The notes beneath the pieces are model-generated. The model searched no databases and had not been told where the DNA came from. It worked only from the letters and a program-made list of their open reading frames with translations. From an uncultured Prevotellaceae bacterium (GTDB lineage Bacteria; Bacteroidota; Bacteroidia; Bacteroidales; Bacteroidaceae), in NCBI GenBank assembly GCA_947169115.1, contig CAMVOK010000008.1, positions 55,851-119,850 on the forward strand: a DNA stretch of 64,000 bases, read 5' to 3'. Shown one piece after another: positions 16,565-26,021 of the stretch (positions are counted from its first letter, which is position 1; each line of letters opens with the position of its first letter). The position numbers and the translations under genes were made by a program.

Positions 16565-19500
16565 TTACTTGATAGCGACCTTCTTGCCGTTCACTACATA
16601 GATGCCGGGACGAGTAGGACGACGTTGCAGACGCGCACCGTCGAGGGTGTATATCTCGGCATTGTCGAGTTCGGCTGCATGGATGTTAAGTATGCCATCG
16701 GGAGCAGGACCAACAACAAGGATGCCCTCGGAGAGACGACTGGTATCCCATGTGAGTCCCATAGCTACGTTGGGTTCACAAAGGTCGAACTTGAGGTTGG
16801 AACCCAAGGTGATGGTCTCTGCTTCGAAGATACGTATCTCGTCGCCCTCGTTCAGAGCCAGTTCTTCCGGACCACGGACAACAAGTGTACCGTTGAGTTT
16901 CAGCGTTCCGATGTTCGTAAACTTACTGAACGAGGTACTTTCGGTGATATAAGTCTGTGCTTTACCATTCACTGTCAGGTTACCGCCACCGAAGTTAAGA
17001 TTGCCTACGGCATTTGTCTCATTGATACCACTACGGATGGTACCACCGGAAGCCACCGTGGTCGTGGTGTTGCCCAACGTACCCTTTCCACTCAGTGTGG
17101 CATTCTTAACCACAGTCAAGGTACTCTTACCCAACATGATATCGGTCTTAGAACTATTCAGGCACAGCTCACCTCCATTCACACGGCATGCGCCCTGGAA
17201 GTCACCTTTACCAGTAAATGTCATCTTACACGTACCCACCTTATTGAAGAGTACCTTGTTAGAAGAACCGTTATCGGTAATGATGCCGGCGAAGGTGAAG
17301 TTCTTATCGTCGGAGTTACCCACATTCCATGTGTTATTACCCGTTACAGCATTCTGGCTTTGGAAGTCTGCCACAGGCTGAGCCAGTGAGCCATTACCTG
17401 TCAGGCTACCGATAGTGAAGGCCTTGCAGACATTCGTTACCGTACAACCGGCAGCAATGTTCAATGTACCCTTGGGAAGACCCGTCGAGCAGTCGAGAGG
17501 CAACCATATATCGGTATTGGTGTGTTTGATGGTACCCTCGAACTGACTCCAGTCACCTATGATACGCACACGGCTAACGGTGTTTCGCGGAATGATGGTC
17601 AGCGTACCCTCACCCGTAATCTTATTATTATAAGCGGTATAGTTGGAATAGCTCAGTTGCCAAGTACCCGTCTTTCCCTTCGGAACATAGATGGCATGTG
17701 TAGTAGATTGTGCATCGTCGTAGAGTGTGCCACCCTGGAACTCAACAGTCTGTGCAGCATTGCCACTACGCTCTGCCACAGCACCGGCAGCAATCACCAT
17801 ACGGGCAAGCGAAGTATTTTTGGCAAAGCACAGCAGCGAGCCGTTACCCTTCTTCGTAAGCATAGTACCGGCAATGGCCTTATCGGCAGAGAAGTCGGCA
17901 GAGTTATTCAGCACACCACCTTCCTCACCCTGCACACGGATGGGTGTACCCATCTGCACGGCGGCAGTAGTTTGCAACGTAGCTCCATTCTCGATGATAA
18001 AGTTGTTCGTATTGGTGCTCACGGCTCCCAAGTTGCCGTATGCCTTGTTCTCGTTAGAGAGCGTGCTCACCTTCACCGTACCACCACTGATGATGGTCTT
18101 ACCCGTGTAGGTATTTTCGTTGGAGATGGTCAGTGTACCCGTACCACGCTTCACCAACGAGGTACCACCAGCCAGCGAACCCGTGCCATTGAAGGTGTAA
18201 GCCTTCGAGTTGTTCACGATAACGGTATCGGCTATCAGTTCACCCGTCAGGGCAACGGTAAACTTGGATGCAGCATCGTCGAAGACCACCTTGTCGCCCG
18301 TAACGAAGATGTCCTTATCGCCCTCTATGTTCTGGAAGTTCTCGGTCAAGGCAAAGTCCCAGGTAGTTCCCTCGGAACCTGTCCAATACACCATACCAGC
18401 ATCACGGATGCCTTCGATGACGAGATAGAGCATTCCATCCTCATGGCTCAGGTAAGCTTTTTGCGAGGGCATACCCTCTATCTTGATATTGGCCAAGTCG
18501 CCTTTCAGGGTTTCCAGCGTACCAATCAGGTATTTACCCGAAGCCAGTTTATCGCTACCTGCTGACGGATGCGAAACCACCTCCAGGACGGGTGCCAGAT
18601 AGGCCGGACCGTATGTCTGCCATGCCGTTCCCGTTTTCTGTTCCACACTCAGGTACGTGGTGTTTATCTGGTCTATTTTCAGCCCTTCGCTGTAGGCATC
18701 CAGTTTCAGACGCGAACCAAAGCCCAGGAAAAGAGAGTCTGCGGTGATGGCTCCCTGTACGTTCTCGCCGCCTGGACGAATTACAGAGGCATATTCAGCC
18801 TTGATGCCACGGAATGTTCCGTTTGAGTTAAGTTCCGTAAAACGACTGAGCCACAAGGTTGACTGCTTCATAGAACCATCGAAGTTCAGCGTACCTGCCC
18901 AAATGTTAGTAGCCCCCGTATAAGTCATGTCAACATTAGGAAGGCTGAGGATGCCATCGCCCTGTTTTACAAGTCGCATGTCACCCGTGAAGGCTCCACC
19001 CGTGACGGTACAGGTGTAGTACGTACGATTGATGACCGCCGTACCATCAGTCTTGTTGCTGTTGGTGCCCTGCACCCACGAAGGTACATTGAAGATGGCC
19101 ACATCTGGATTGGCTCCTTCGGCAACACTAATGTGCGTATCATTGGTCTCACAGACAATAACCTGCTGTCCGGCGTTAGCCGTTGAGATAGTACCACCAT
19201 TGGTAATCTCCGTACGACCCGTCATGGTAAATGGGGGTGGTGCCACCGTGATGCCTTCCAATTGCCCCAGGAAATAGCTGACATGAGGCGGCTGGTTGTA
19301 GCCCATAGGCTGCCATACCATGGCATTACGGTACTGGTGGTCGTGCCACAGTGTCGGGATGCGATAGGTTGTGGTGAAGGGCGAAGTATAGATGCGAATC
19401 TTCGTGTTGCCGTCGGCACGCACCACAAACTCTTCACGCCAGTCACCGAAGATGTCACCTTGCGCACAGGGATTGTTCTTCGAATCATTGTTCATTTGGC

Positions 19501-21151
19501 AACCGCTACTGGTAAACAAACGTCCGCCACCGGGTTTATAGACAGCGGCCTCTCGTTCTGTTCCCGGACTGTCCAACACCTCGTCGCAAAGGTCTCCGTC
19601 CCAGAAGATACGGAAGTTCAGATGACTCCAGAACAGGGCATCGTTACGGTCGGCCGTTCCTGGAGCCCCCGAGGTTATCTCGCGGTCGGCCACCGTAGAA
19701 ACAAGTCCTGTGTTAACCGTACGTCCCATGCAACCAGGGAAGGAATTAGAGAAGTTTCCGCACAAGGCACGTCCATCGTCGGAAGTACCTTTCGAACGGA
19801 CGTACATCTTCGAGGTTGTCGCATTGCGGTAGTTCATGTTGGGTTCGTCCTCATTACAGGTGAAGATTTCCTGTCCATGACGATAGGGGTCGAAGTCGCG
19901 GCAGTGCTGGGCATCGCCATGCCCCAGTCCCGTTGTGCTGAGTCCCTTGCCGTTGTCGTCGATGACCATGGAGCCGAAGACGATTTCGTCACGACCGTCC
20001 CAGTCCACGTCGGCAATGCCGAAGTTGTGGAATCCATTGCCATACCATGGGTCACCCCAACCATTGTTGTTGGCCCAACGCCAGCGCTCGGTCAGTTGGT
20101 GAGTGACAGGGTCAACATCGTAAGCCACCATCTTGTGACGGGTGTAGCAACCACGACCCAGGAAAATGCTGGGATGAAGACCATCCAGGAAGGGGGCTCC
20201 GAAGTAGTGCTTCGTAGCACGGTGCCCACCATCGTGACCACCATTGGTACTTCCGCCCCAGGCCGACACATAGTCGCTCTCTCCCTGCTCCAGACGAGGC
20301 AGGGGGTACGTCATCCACGGTTTCGAGGCATCACCACTGATATTATAAGGTTCACCCGTCTGTCCGTTCAGGTATAAGAGATATTCCGGTCCCTCACAGG
20401 TATATTGGTGACGACCTGCCACGTAGGACATGTTGCCCACGTTAATGGTCTGTCCACCTGCGGTATGGATAATCATGTTATCAGCACCACGCATGATACC
20501 TTCGGCCTTGCCGTCCTGATCCCAGTCGAAGAGCACGATGTCCCACTGCTCATCGGGACCAGCCATCATGTTCGGCCCGAGGTCAATCCACCACAGGCGT
20601 TCTCCCTTCAGGTTGTAACACTCATAATGGTGGAATTTGGTCTTGTTCTCTACCGTGTTCAGGTCACTTCCCGTGTAGTTACGCTTCACAAGGAACTCCA
20701 CTACGCCATCCCCATCTACATCGCCTAGGGAAATATCATTGAGGACGTACTGACTGGTCACTTTATCGCCGTTGCGGTCTTCAACTTCTGCAACAAGAAT
20801 GTCGTAGTAACCGTCGTTCCAACGGGTAACCTCTGCCGACTTCTCCTGCTCCACACCCTTCACCACAGCAGCCACCTGATACCGGGTAGCAGAACCGCCA
20901 CCCGTATGGTTGAAGTTCGATACCTTCAAGCCCGACTTCAGCAGCGTACCGTTGGCATAGAGATTATACGTCACATCGTAGTATTCTTCGCCGAAGACAC
21001 GCCACGACACCAGGTTTCCACTTCCACTCCCTCCATTGGAGTTGGCAGGTATGGCCACAAGTCCACGGTCAAGTTTATCTGTCTTGCGCTGGGCAAACAT
21101 TGATTGCGACACCGCACACAACAGACTCATAAATAGCAATAGTTTTTTCAT
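16565..21151 (-). CDS. Rhamnogalacturonan lyase (PL11-like) with beta-strand repeat extension
   Basis: The 1528-residue secreted protein begins with signal peptide MKKLLLFMSLLCAVSQSMFA. Residues about 20-640 match family PL11 lyases, which cleave the pectin backbone rhamnogalacturonan I. Visible are repeated Asp-rich calcium loops (GDVDGDGVVEF, FDWDQDGKAE, DVDWDGRDEI) and GDIFGDWREEFVVR. PL11 enzymes are usually about 600-700 residues. The remaining 900 residues contain G-T-L-x-I/L-S-x-x-N-x-Y-T-G repeats typical of autotransporter-associated beta-strand repeats. The C-terminus (IYTLDGARLQRR, then GIYVVNGKKVAIK) resembles a type-A sorting signal for type IX secretion. It stands alone, without SusC/SusD or a regulator next to it. 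Confidence 0.88.
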   Translation of the reverse strand: MKKLLLFMSLLCAVSQSMFAQRKTDKLDRGLVAIPANSNGGSGSGNLVSWRVFGEEYYDVTYNLYANGTLLKSGLKVSNFNHTGGGSATRYQVAAVVKGVEQEKSAEVTRWNDGYYDILVAEVEDRNGDKVTSQYVLNDISLGDVDGDGVVEFLVKRNYTGSDLNTVENKTKFHHYECYNLKGERLWWIDLGPNMMAGPDEQWDIVLFDWDQDGKAEGIMRGADNMIIHTAGGQTINVGNMSYVAGRHQYTCEGPEYLLYLNGQTGEPYNISGDASKPWMTYPLPRLEQGESDYVSAWGGSTNGGHDGGHRATKHYFGAPFLDGLHPSIFLGRGCYTRHKMVAYDVDPVTHQLTERWRWANNNGWGDPWYGNGFHNFGIADVDWDGRDEIVFGSMVIDDNGKGLSTTGLGHGDAQHCRDFDPYRHGQEIFTCNEDEPNMNYRNATTSKMYVRSKGTSDDGRALCGNFSNSFPGCMGRTVNTGLVSTVADREITSGAPGTADRNDALFWSHLNFRIFWDGDLCDEVLDSPGTEREAAVYKPGGGRLFTSSGCQMNNDSKNNPCAQGDIFGDWREEFVVRADGNTKIRIYTSPFTTTYRIPTLWHDHQYRNAMVWQPMGYNQPPHVSYFLGQLEGITVAPPPFTMTGRTEITNGGTISTANAGQQVIVCETNDTHISVAEGANPDVAIFNVPSWVQGTNSNKTDGTAVINRTYYTCTVTGGAFTGDMRLVKQGDGILSLPNVDMTYTGATNIWAGTLNFDGSMKQSTLWLSRFTELNSNGTFRGIKAEYASVIRPGGENVQGAITADSLFLGFGSRLKLDAYSEGLKIDQINTTYLSVEQKTGTAWQTYGPAYLAPVLEVVSHPSAGSDKLASGKYLIGTLETLKGDLANIKIEGMPSQKAYLSHEDGMLYLVIEGIRDAGMVYWTGSEGTTWDFALTENFQNIEGDKDIFVTGDKVVFDDAASKFTVALTGELIADTVIVNNSKAYTFNGTGSLAGGTSLVKRGTGTLTISNENTYTGKTIISGGTVKVSTLSNENKAYGNLGAVSTNTNNFIIENGATLQTTAAVQMGTPIRVQGEEGGVLNNSADFSADKAIAGTMLTKKGNGSLLCFAKNTSLARMVIAAGAVAERSGNAAQTVEFQGGTLYDDAQSTTHAIYVPKGKTGTWQLSYSNYTAYNNKITGEGTLTIIPRNTVSRVRIIGDWSQFEGTIKHTNTDIWLPLDCSTGLPKGTLNIAAGCTVTNVCKAFTIGSLTGNGSLAQPVADFQSQNAVTGNNTWNVGNSDDKNFTFAGIITDNGSSNKVLFNKVGTCKMTFTGKGDFQGACRVNGGELCLNSSKTDIMLGKSTLTVVKNATLSGKGTLGNTTTTVASGGTIRSGINETNAVGNLNFGGGNLTVNGKAQTYITESTSFSKFTNIGTLKLNGTLVVRGPEELALNEGDEIRIFEAETITLGSNLKFDLCEPNVAMGLTWDTSRLSEGILVVGPAPDGILNIHAAELDNAEIYTLDGARLQRRPTRPGIYVVNGKKVAIK

Positions 21152-21214
21152 TATTTCAGGTTTTTAGTTTTTATCGGCTTATTAACCCCATTGGGTTTCT
21201 TGGATTTCTTTGTT

Positions 21215-22510
21215 TCACAGGCTCTCGGGCAACAAGAACAACTTCGTGCCATTACTGCCCTTGATGAGTATGGTACGCCCCTCTATCGGGTGTGCCTTCA
21301 ATTCTTCCTTCACGGCCTCCACATCGGGGAACAGTCGGCAATGGTTCTCAGTGTCGGCAAAGTTCTTGCCAACGAGCCACACCTCTGCCCCACTCTCCTG
21401 AGCCTTGTCAACCACTTTCTGGTGCTCGCTCTGGCTATCCTGTCCCAGTTCACGCATGTCTCCCAGAATCATCAACTTCCGTTCGGCACGTATCTGACTG
21501 AAATTGTCCAGTGCGGCAGCCATTGAGGTGGGATTGGCATTATAGGCATCGATAACCAGTTTGTTCCTGCCCGTATCGCGGAACTCCGAACGGTTGTTCG
21601 TAGGCTGGTAATTGGCCAGTGCCTCGTTTATCAGGCTGAAGGGTACACCAAACTGCATACCCACGGCCACAGCCGCCATCAGGTTGTGGATGTTATAGGC
21701 TCCAATCAGACGGGTCTGCACCACATGCCATCCCGTATGCTCCTGACGATAGCGGAACTTCACAAACGGATTGCATTCCACAACCTCGCCCCACACCTCT
21801 GCCCCAGGCGTACCAGTTTGTCCATAGCGAACGGCAGGCAGCGTACCAGCCATTTCCACGAGATTCACGTCCGAGGCATTCAGGAAGATACCTATCTTGC
21901 CATGTTCACGGATGTAATCGTATAGTTCAGCCTTGGTTTTCTTGACGCCCTCAAACGAACCGAATCCTTCAAGATGAGCACGCCCGACATTGGTGATGAT
22001 GCCCATGTCGGGATCAACGATGTCCGAGAGGAAGGCTATTTCCCCAGGATGGTTGGCCCCTGTCTCAATGATGCCAAAACCATCGTCGTCCTGCAAGGTG
22101 AGCAACGTCAAAGGTACACCGATGTGGTTGTTCAGGTTGCCCTGCGTCCACTGCACGGGACCTATCTGACTGAGCACAGCGGCCAGAAGTTCCTTGGTGG
22201 TAGTTTTTCCGTTAGTACCCGTCACCTGTATAATCATCTTACCGGGCATCTGCTCCCTATGGTAGTGGGCCAACTGCTGCAAGGTCTCCAGCACATAGGG
22301 AACCACCACATAGCGACTGTCCAAAGCCACGGCAGGATTATCCACCACTGCCACGGCACATCCCTCTTGAAGGGCCTTGGCCGCATACTGATTACCATCG
22401 AAGGTCTCACCCTTCAGAGCAAAAAACATAGAATCTCGCGGACAACGACGACTGTCGGTTGTCACCACAGGATGCTTCTTATATAGTTCGTATAGTTGAG
22501 TAATGTTCAT
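21215..22510 (-). CDS. murF: UDP-N-acetylmuramoyl-tripeptide--D-Ala-D-Ala ligase
   Basis: The 431-residue protein starts at the ATG at 22508-22510 (MNITQLYELYKKHPVV); the longer reading frame upstream has no family match. It has the Mur ligase ATP loop TGTNGKTTTKEL, the substrate segment TDSRRCPRDSMFFALKG and the C-terminal VIDAYNANPTSMAAAL and LGDMRELG. It adds D-Ala-D-Ala to the UDP-MurNAc tripeptide, the last cytoplasmic step of the peptidoglycan monomer. It is upstream of the lyase on the same strand (63-bp gap) and divergent from folP. Confidence 0.96.
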   Translation of the reverse strand: MNITQLYELYKKHPVVTTDSRRCPRDSMFFALKGETFDGNQYAAKALQEGCAVAVVDNPAVALDSRYVVVPYVLETLQQLAHYHREQMPGKMIIQVTGTNGKTTTKELLAAVLSQIGPVQWTQGNLNNHIGVPLTLLTLQDDDGFGIIETGANHPGEIAFLSDIVDPDMGIITNVGRAHLEGFGSFEGVKKTKAELYDYIREHGKIGIFLNASDVNLVEMAGTLPAVRYGQTGTPGAEVWGEVVECNPFVKFRYRQEHTGWHVVQTRLIGAYNIHNLMAAVAVGMQFGVPFSLINEALANYQPTNNRSEFRDTGRNKLVIDAYNANPTSMAAALDNFSQIRAERKLMILGDMRELGQDSQSEHQKVVDKAQESGAEVWLVGKNFADTENHCRLFPDVEAVKEELKAHPIEGRTILIKGSNGTKLFLLPESL

Positions 22511-22653
22511 AATCGTCCGTAAAATTACAAAAATCCAGTGAAATGCCCAAATATTGAATCGCAAATCCACATACATATTATTAATATAGAGAGGATTCAC
22601 GCTCATACCTATGATTTCATGCTCTTTTGTCACGCTATTTCACAATAAATTTG

Positions 22654-22661
22654 TATCTTTG
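22654..22661 (+). promoter_or_regulatory. -7 box of folP
   Basis: TATCTTTG lies 25 bp upstream of the folP ATG at 22687. A possible TTTTG -33 element lies at about 22625-22629, slightly further than the usual spacing. Confidence 0.5.
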
Positions 22662-22686
22662 CGCAACAAAACACGCGCCCACGTAC

Positions 22687-23487
22687 ATGAGAGACATTTT
22701 GCCCTATTCCCTAAACCTTGACGGACAACTCATCGAATTGTCCGAACCACTGGTTATGGGCATACTGAATGTTACTCCCGACTCGTTCTACGCCGAAAGC
22801 CGCAGACAGACGGAGGCAGACATAGCCAAAAGGGCAGAACAAATTGTAAGTGAAGGGGGTAGTATCATCGACATTGGCGGCTACAGCACACGGCCTGGGG
22901 CTGCCGATGTACCAGAAGAGGAAGAACTCGCCCGGTTACGCATGGCACTAACTATCGTCCGTCGCACAGCCCCCGACACTCCTCTTTCTATCGATACCTT
23001 CCGAGCCAACGTGGCGCACCAATGCTTCGACGAGTTTGGACCCGCCATCGTCAACGACGTGACTGGTGGTAGCGACCCCGACATGTTCCCCTTAGTCGCA
23101 CGTCTCGGACTGCCCTATGTGCTCACCTGTCCCACGGCCTCGCCCTTCAACGCCGACTTTGCTGAAAAACTGTCGCGCCTCAGAAGCCTTGGCCAGAAAG
23201 ACATCATTCTGGACCCGGGATTCGGGTTCGGCAAGACTCTCGACGAGAACTACGTGCTCATGAACCAGTTGGAAGCCCTAAAGACTTTCGAACTCCCCCT
23301 GTTGGTGGGTATATCGCGGAAGAGTATGATTTACCGTCTGCTCGACTGCCAGCCACAAGACGCCCTCAACGGCACCACCGTCCTGCATACCATGGCCTTG
23401 GAACGCGGTGCACACATCTTACGCGTCCACGACGTGGCCGCATGTAGGGAAGCAATAAAAATCGTAGCCGCCGTCCATCGCAAATAG
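22687..23487 (+). CDS. folP: Dihydropteroate synthase
   Basis: The 266-residue protein starts at the ATG at 22687 (MRDILPYSLNLDGQ), placed by the -7 box just upstream. It has the DHPS signatures MGILNVTPDSFY, GGYSTRPGA, SIDTFRANVA, IVNDVTGG and DPGFGFGKT. It joins p-aminobenzoate to the pterin diphosphate in folate synthesis and is the target of sulfonamides. It is followed by an A/T heptamer array and then cdaA, a gene order common in Bacteroidetes. Confidence 0.96.
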   Translation: MRDILPYSLNLDGQLIELSEPLVMGILNVTPDSFYAESRRQTEADIAKRAEQIVSEGGSIIDIGGYSTRPGAADVPEEEELARLRMALTIVRRTAPDTPLSIDTFRANVAHQCFDEFGPAIVNDVTGGSDPDMFPLVARLGLPYVLTCPTASPFNADFAEKLSRLRSLGQKDIILDPGFGFGKTLDENYVLMNQLEALKTFELPLLVGISRKSMIYRLLDCQPQDALNGTTVLHTMALERGAHILRVHDVAACREAIKIVAAVHRK

Positions 23488-23499
23488 TCAAAATGCAAA

Positions 23500-23612
23500 T
23501 CGTAAAATCGTCAAATCGTAATTCGTTAAATCGTAATTCGTAAATCGTAAAATCGTAAATTGTAAATCGTAAATTGTAAATCGTAAATCGTAAATCGTCA
23601 AATTGTAAATAA
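23500..23612. repeat. AAATCGT heptamer array between folP and cdaA
   Basis: About 15 degenerate units of AAATCGT/AAATTGT/AATTCGT, some with one extra base, fill nearly the whole 130-bp gap and end 5 bp before the cdaA start codon. There is no gene in it. Confidence 0.85.
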
Positions 23613-23617
23613 ACCAG

Positions 23618-24403
23618 ATGTTCCTCACCTTCGGACTAAAAGATTTCATCGACATTCTCTGTGTAGCATATATCCTCTACTATTGCTACAGACTGATGAA
23701 GCGTTCACGCTCCGTCAACATCTTCTATGGGGTGCTTATCTTTGTCAGTTTCTGGATTATCGTGTCGAAGGTGCTCGAAATGAAGCTCCTCGGCAGCATC
23801 CTCAACCAATTGGTCAATGTCGGTGCCATAGCCCTCATTGTTCTGTTCCAGGAGGAGATACGCCACTTCTTTTACGACTTGGGCACACACGAAAAAGCCA
23901 ACCGACTGGTACGTCTGTTCCACAGCGACAAGAAAAAACAACTTAGCGAAGAATTCCGTTACGACCGCGAAGTCATCTTCCCCATCGTTATGGCCTGCAT
24001 CAACATGAGCAAAATGAAGGTAGGCGCTCTCATCGTGATAGAAAACGAGATACCTCTGACAGAATACATACGCACGGGTGAGACCATCGATGCCCGCATC
24101 ACACAACGCCTCGTAGAGAACGTCTTCTTTAAGAACAGTCCCCTGCACGATGGTGCCATGATAGTCTCGGAGGGTAAGATAAAGGCTGCTGCCTGCATCC
24201 TGCCCATCAGCCACGACCTCGACATACCCAAAGAGTTTGGCCTGCGCCATCGTGCAGGAAAGGGCATCACCGCAGAGAGCGACGCACTGGCCATCATCGT
24301 CAGCGAAGAAACGGGAAACATCACCGCGGCTCACAACGACCAGTTCCGCAGCCATCTTTCTGCCGAAGAACTCGAAACCATACTCATGAAAGGAAGATTC
24401 TAA
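23618..24403 (+). CDS. cdaA: Diadenylate cyclase (CdaA/DacA type)
   Basis: The 261-residue protein has three predicted N-terminal membrane helices (residues about 8-75) and a DAC domain. The active-site motifs are present: DGAMIV in SPLHDGAMIVSEGK and RHR in GLRHRAGKGI. It makes the second messenger c-di-AMP from two ATP, signalling in cell-wall and osmotic control. The folP-cdaA order is common in this phylum. Only the folP-cdaA repeat array lies upstream of the start, so it is probably cotranscribed with folP. Confidence 0.94.
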   Translation: MFLTFGLKDFIDILCVAYILYYCYRLMKRSRSVNIFYGVLIFVSFWIIVSKVLEMKLLGSILNQLVNVGAIALIVLFQEEIRHFFYDLGTHEKANRLVRLFHSDKKKQLSEEFRYDREVIFPIVMACINMSKMKVGALIVIENEIPLTEYIRTGETIDARITQRLVENVFFKNSPLHDGAMIVSEGKIKAAACILPISHDLDIPKEFGLRHRAGKGITAESDALAIIVSEETGNITAAHNDQFRSHLSAEELETILMKGRF

Positions 24404-24478
24404 GGATTTATATTTAGTTCCTATCGTTACTATAGTCCCTATAATAAAAATAATAAAACCAATAAAACCATAAAAGCT

Positions 24479-25486
24479 ATGACTCTGATTGAAAAAATCA
24501 TCGAACGCGCAAAGAGCAACCGCCAGCGCATCGTGCTCCCCGAATCTCTGGAAGAGCGCACACTGACCGCTGCCGACCGTGCCGTGGCCGACCAACTGGC
24601 CGAAATCATTCTCATCGGCAACCGCGAGGAAATTCTGGCCAAGGCCAAGGAACTGGGACTTACCCATGTGGAGGGTGCCACCATCATCGACCCTGCCACC
24701 AGTCCCAAAACCCAGGAATATGCCAACCTGCTCTTCGAACTGCGTAAGAAGAAGGGCATGACCTTGGAAGAGGCTCAGAAGAAGGTGCTCGACCCTCTCT
24801 ACTTCGGATGCCTCATCATTAAGAACGGCGATGCCGACGGACAAATCTCCGGTGCCCTCAGCACCACTGGTGACACCCTGCGCCCTGCCTTGCAGATTAT
24901 CAAGTGTGCTCCCGGCATCACCTGCGTCAGCGGTGCCATGCTGCTCATCACCCAGACTCCCCAATACGGCGAGGATGGTGTACTCGTAGTTGGCGACGTA
25001 GCCGTTACGCCCATGCCCGATGCTGCCCAACTGGCTCAGATTGCCGTTTGCACGGCTCAGACTGCCAAGAGTGTAGCAGGCTTCGCAGATCCCCGTGTGG
25101 CCATGCTCAGTTTCTCCACGAAAGGCAGTGCCAAGCACGAGGTGGTGGACAAGGTGATTGAGGCTACCCGTCTGGCCAAGGAACTCGACCCCGCCCTGAA
25201 GGTGGACGGCGAACTTCAGGCCGATGCCGCTCTCGTTCCCTCCGTAGGTGAAAAGAAGGCTCCCGGCAGCGACATTGCCGGTCACGCCAACGTTCTCGTA
25301 TTCCCCTGTCTCGAAGTAGGCAATATTGGTTACAAGCTCGTGCAACGCCTGGGCAATGCCGATGCCATCGGTCCCATCCTTCAGGGTATCGCACGTCCCG
25401 TCAACGACCTCAGCCGTGGCTGCTCTGTAGATGACATCTACAAGATGGTGGCCATCACCGCCTGCCAGGCCATGGACGCAAAGTAA
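24479..25486 (+). CDS. pta: Phosphate acetyltransferase
   Basis: The 335-residue protein is the short single-domain Pta form, beginning MTLIEKIIERAKSNRQRIVLPES. It contains GCLIIKNGDADGQISGA, SFSTKGSAKHE and the C-terminal GPILQGIARPVNDLSRGCS. It converts acetyl-CoA and phosphate to acetyl phosphate. With ackA (26022) it forms the acetate-producing ATP pathway. The two genes would normally be adjacent; here a four-helix-bundle gene and inverted heptamer arrays separate them by 535 bp. Confidence 0.96.
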   Translation: MTLIEKIIERAKSNRQRIVLPESLEERTLTAADRAVADQLAEIILIGNREEILAKAKELGLTHVEGATIIDPATSPKTQEYANLLFELRKKKGMTLEEAQKKVLDPLYFGCLIIKNGDADGQISGALSTTGDTLRPALQIIKCAPGITCVSGAMLLITQTPQYGEDGVLVVGDVAVTPMPDAAQLAQIAVCTAQTAKSVAGFADPRVAMLSFSTKGSAKHEVVDKVIEATRLAKELDPALKVDGELQADAALVPSVGEKKAPGSDIAGHANVLVFPCLEVGNIGYKLVQRLGNADAIGPILQGIARPVNDLSRGCSVDDIYKMVAITACQAMDAK

Positions 25487-25498
25487 GTTGTAAGGATT

Positions 25499-25526
25499 GA
25501 AGAACGAAGAGTGAAGAGTGAAGAAT
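25499..25526. repeat. GAAGAGT heptamer array, left arm of an inverted pair
   Basis: Four units (GAAGAAC, GAAGAGT twice, GAAGAAT) lie just after the pta stop. The right arm, ACTCTTC-type, is at 25983-26013. The pair brackets the S23-type gene. Confidence 0.9.
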
Positions 25527-25544
25527 TAAAGTTTCTTTTATCAC

Positions 25545-25928
25545 ATGTACGAATCAAACAATTCCATATTGTCCATCAAAAGCGATGCCTTTTCAACACG
25601 CATTGTCCGCATGGTCAATTATCTCAATAAAAATTGTGATAAAATCATGTCTCCACTCTTCAATCAGGTTCTGCGTTCTGGAACATCCATTGCTGCCAAC
25701 ATAGGAGAATCTCAGTTCGCTCAAAGCAGGGCTGATTTCATAAACAAATTACACATTGCCACTAAAGAAGCCAATGAAACACGCAAGTGGTTATTAATGC
25801 TTTTTAATGGAGGGTGTATCACCAAGCAGCAATTCGAAAGTATGGATGCAGATTGCAACGAAATCATTGCTATCCTCGTAGCTTCACTCAAAACATCAAA
25901 AACTAATTTAGAGCAAGTAGTAAAATAA
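25545..25928 (+). CDS. Four-helix-bundle protein (S23 / 23S intervening-sequence family)
   Basis: The 127-residue protein has the family pattern: FSTRIVRMVNYLN, then LFNQVLRSGTSIAANIGESQ, then FINKLHIATKEANETRKWL and a last helix. The family is named from proteins encoded in 23S rRNA intervening sequences; a related fold is the Avd accessory protein of diversity-generating retroelements. No reverse transcriptase or variable repeat is seen near it. It lies between pta and ackA, is much more AT-rich than either, and is bracketed by inverted GAAGAGT arrays. Its function is unknown. Confidence 0.85.
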   Translation: MYESNNSILSIKSDAFSTRIVRMVNYLNKNCDKIMSPLFNQVLRSGTSIAANIGESQFAQSRADFINKLHIATKEANETRKWLLMLFNGGCITKQQFESMDADCNEIIAILVASLKTSKTNLEQVVK

Positions 25929-25982
25929 TTTATAATCGAGTGAGAGTGGCAGAGAAGGAATTAATTTGTTAATGTAACTTAT

Positions 25983-26013
25983 ATTCTTCACTCTTCACTA
26001 TTCACTCTTCACT
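25983..26013. repeat. ACTCTTC heptamer array, right arm of an inverted pair
   Basis: Four units of ATTCTTC/ACTCTTC/ACTATTC lie just upstream of ackA, the reverse complement of the array at 25499-25526. The array ends 8 bp before the ackA start codon and so occupies its ribosome-binding region. Confidence 0.9.
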
Positions 26014-26021
26014 TAATAATC

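Noticed and set aside
25545..25928. Diversity-generating retroelement accessory protein (Avd)
   Set aside because: No reverse transcriptase, template repeat or variable repeat is seen in the window; the DUF1566-like gene at 43633 shows no adenine-biased variable end that I can identify.
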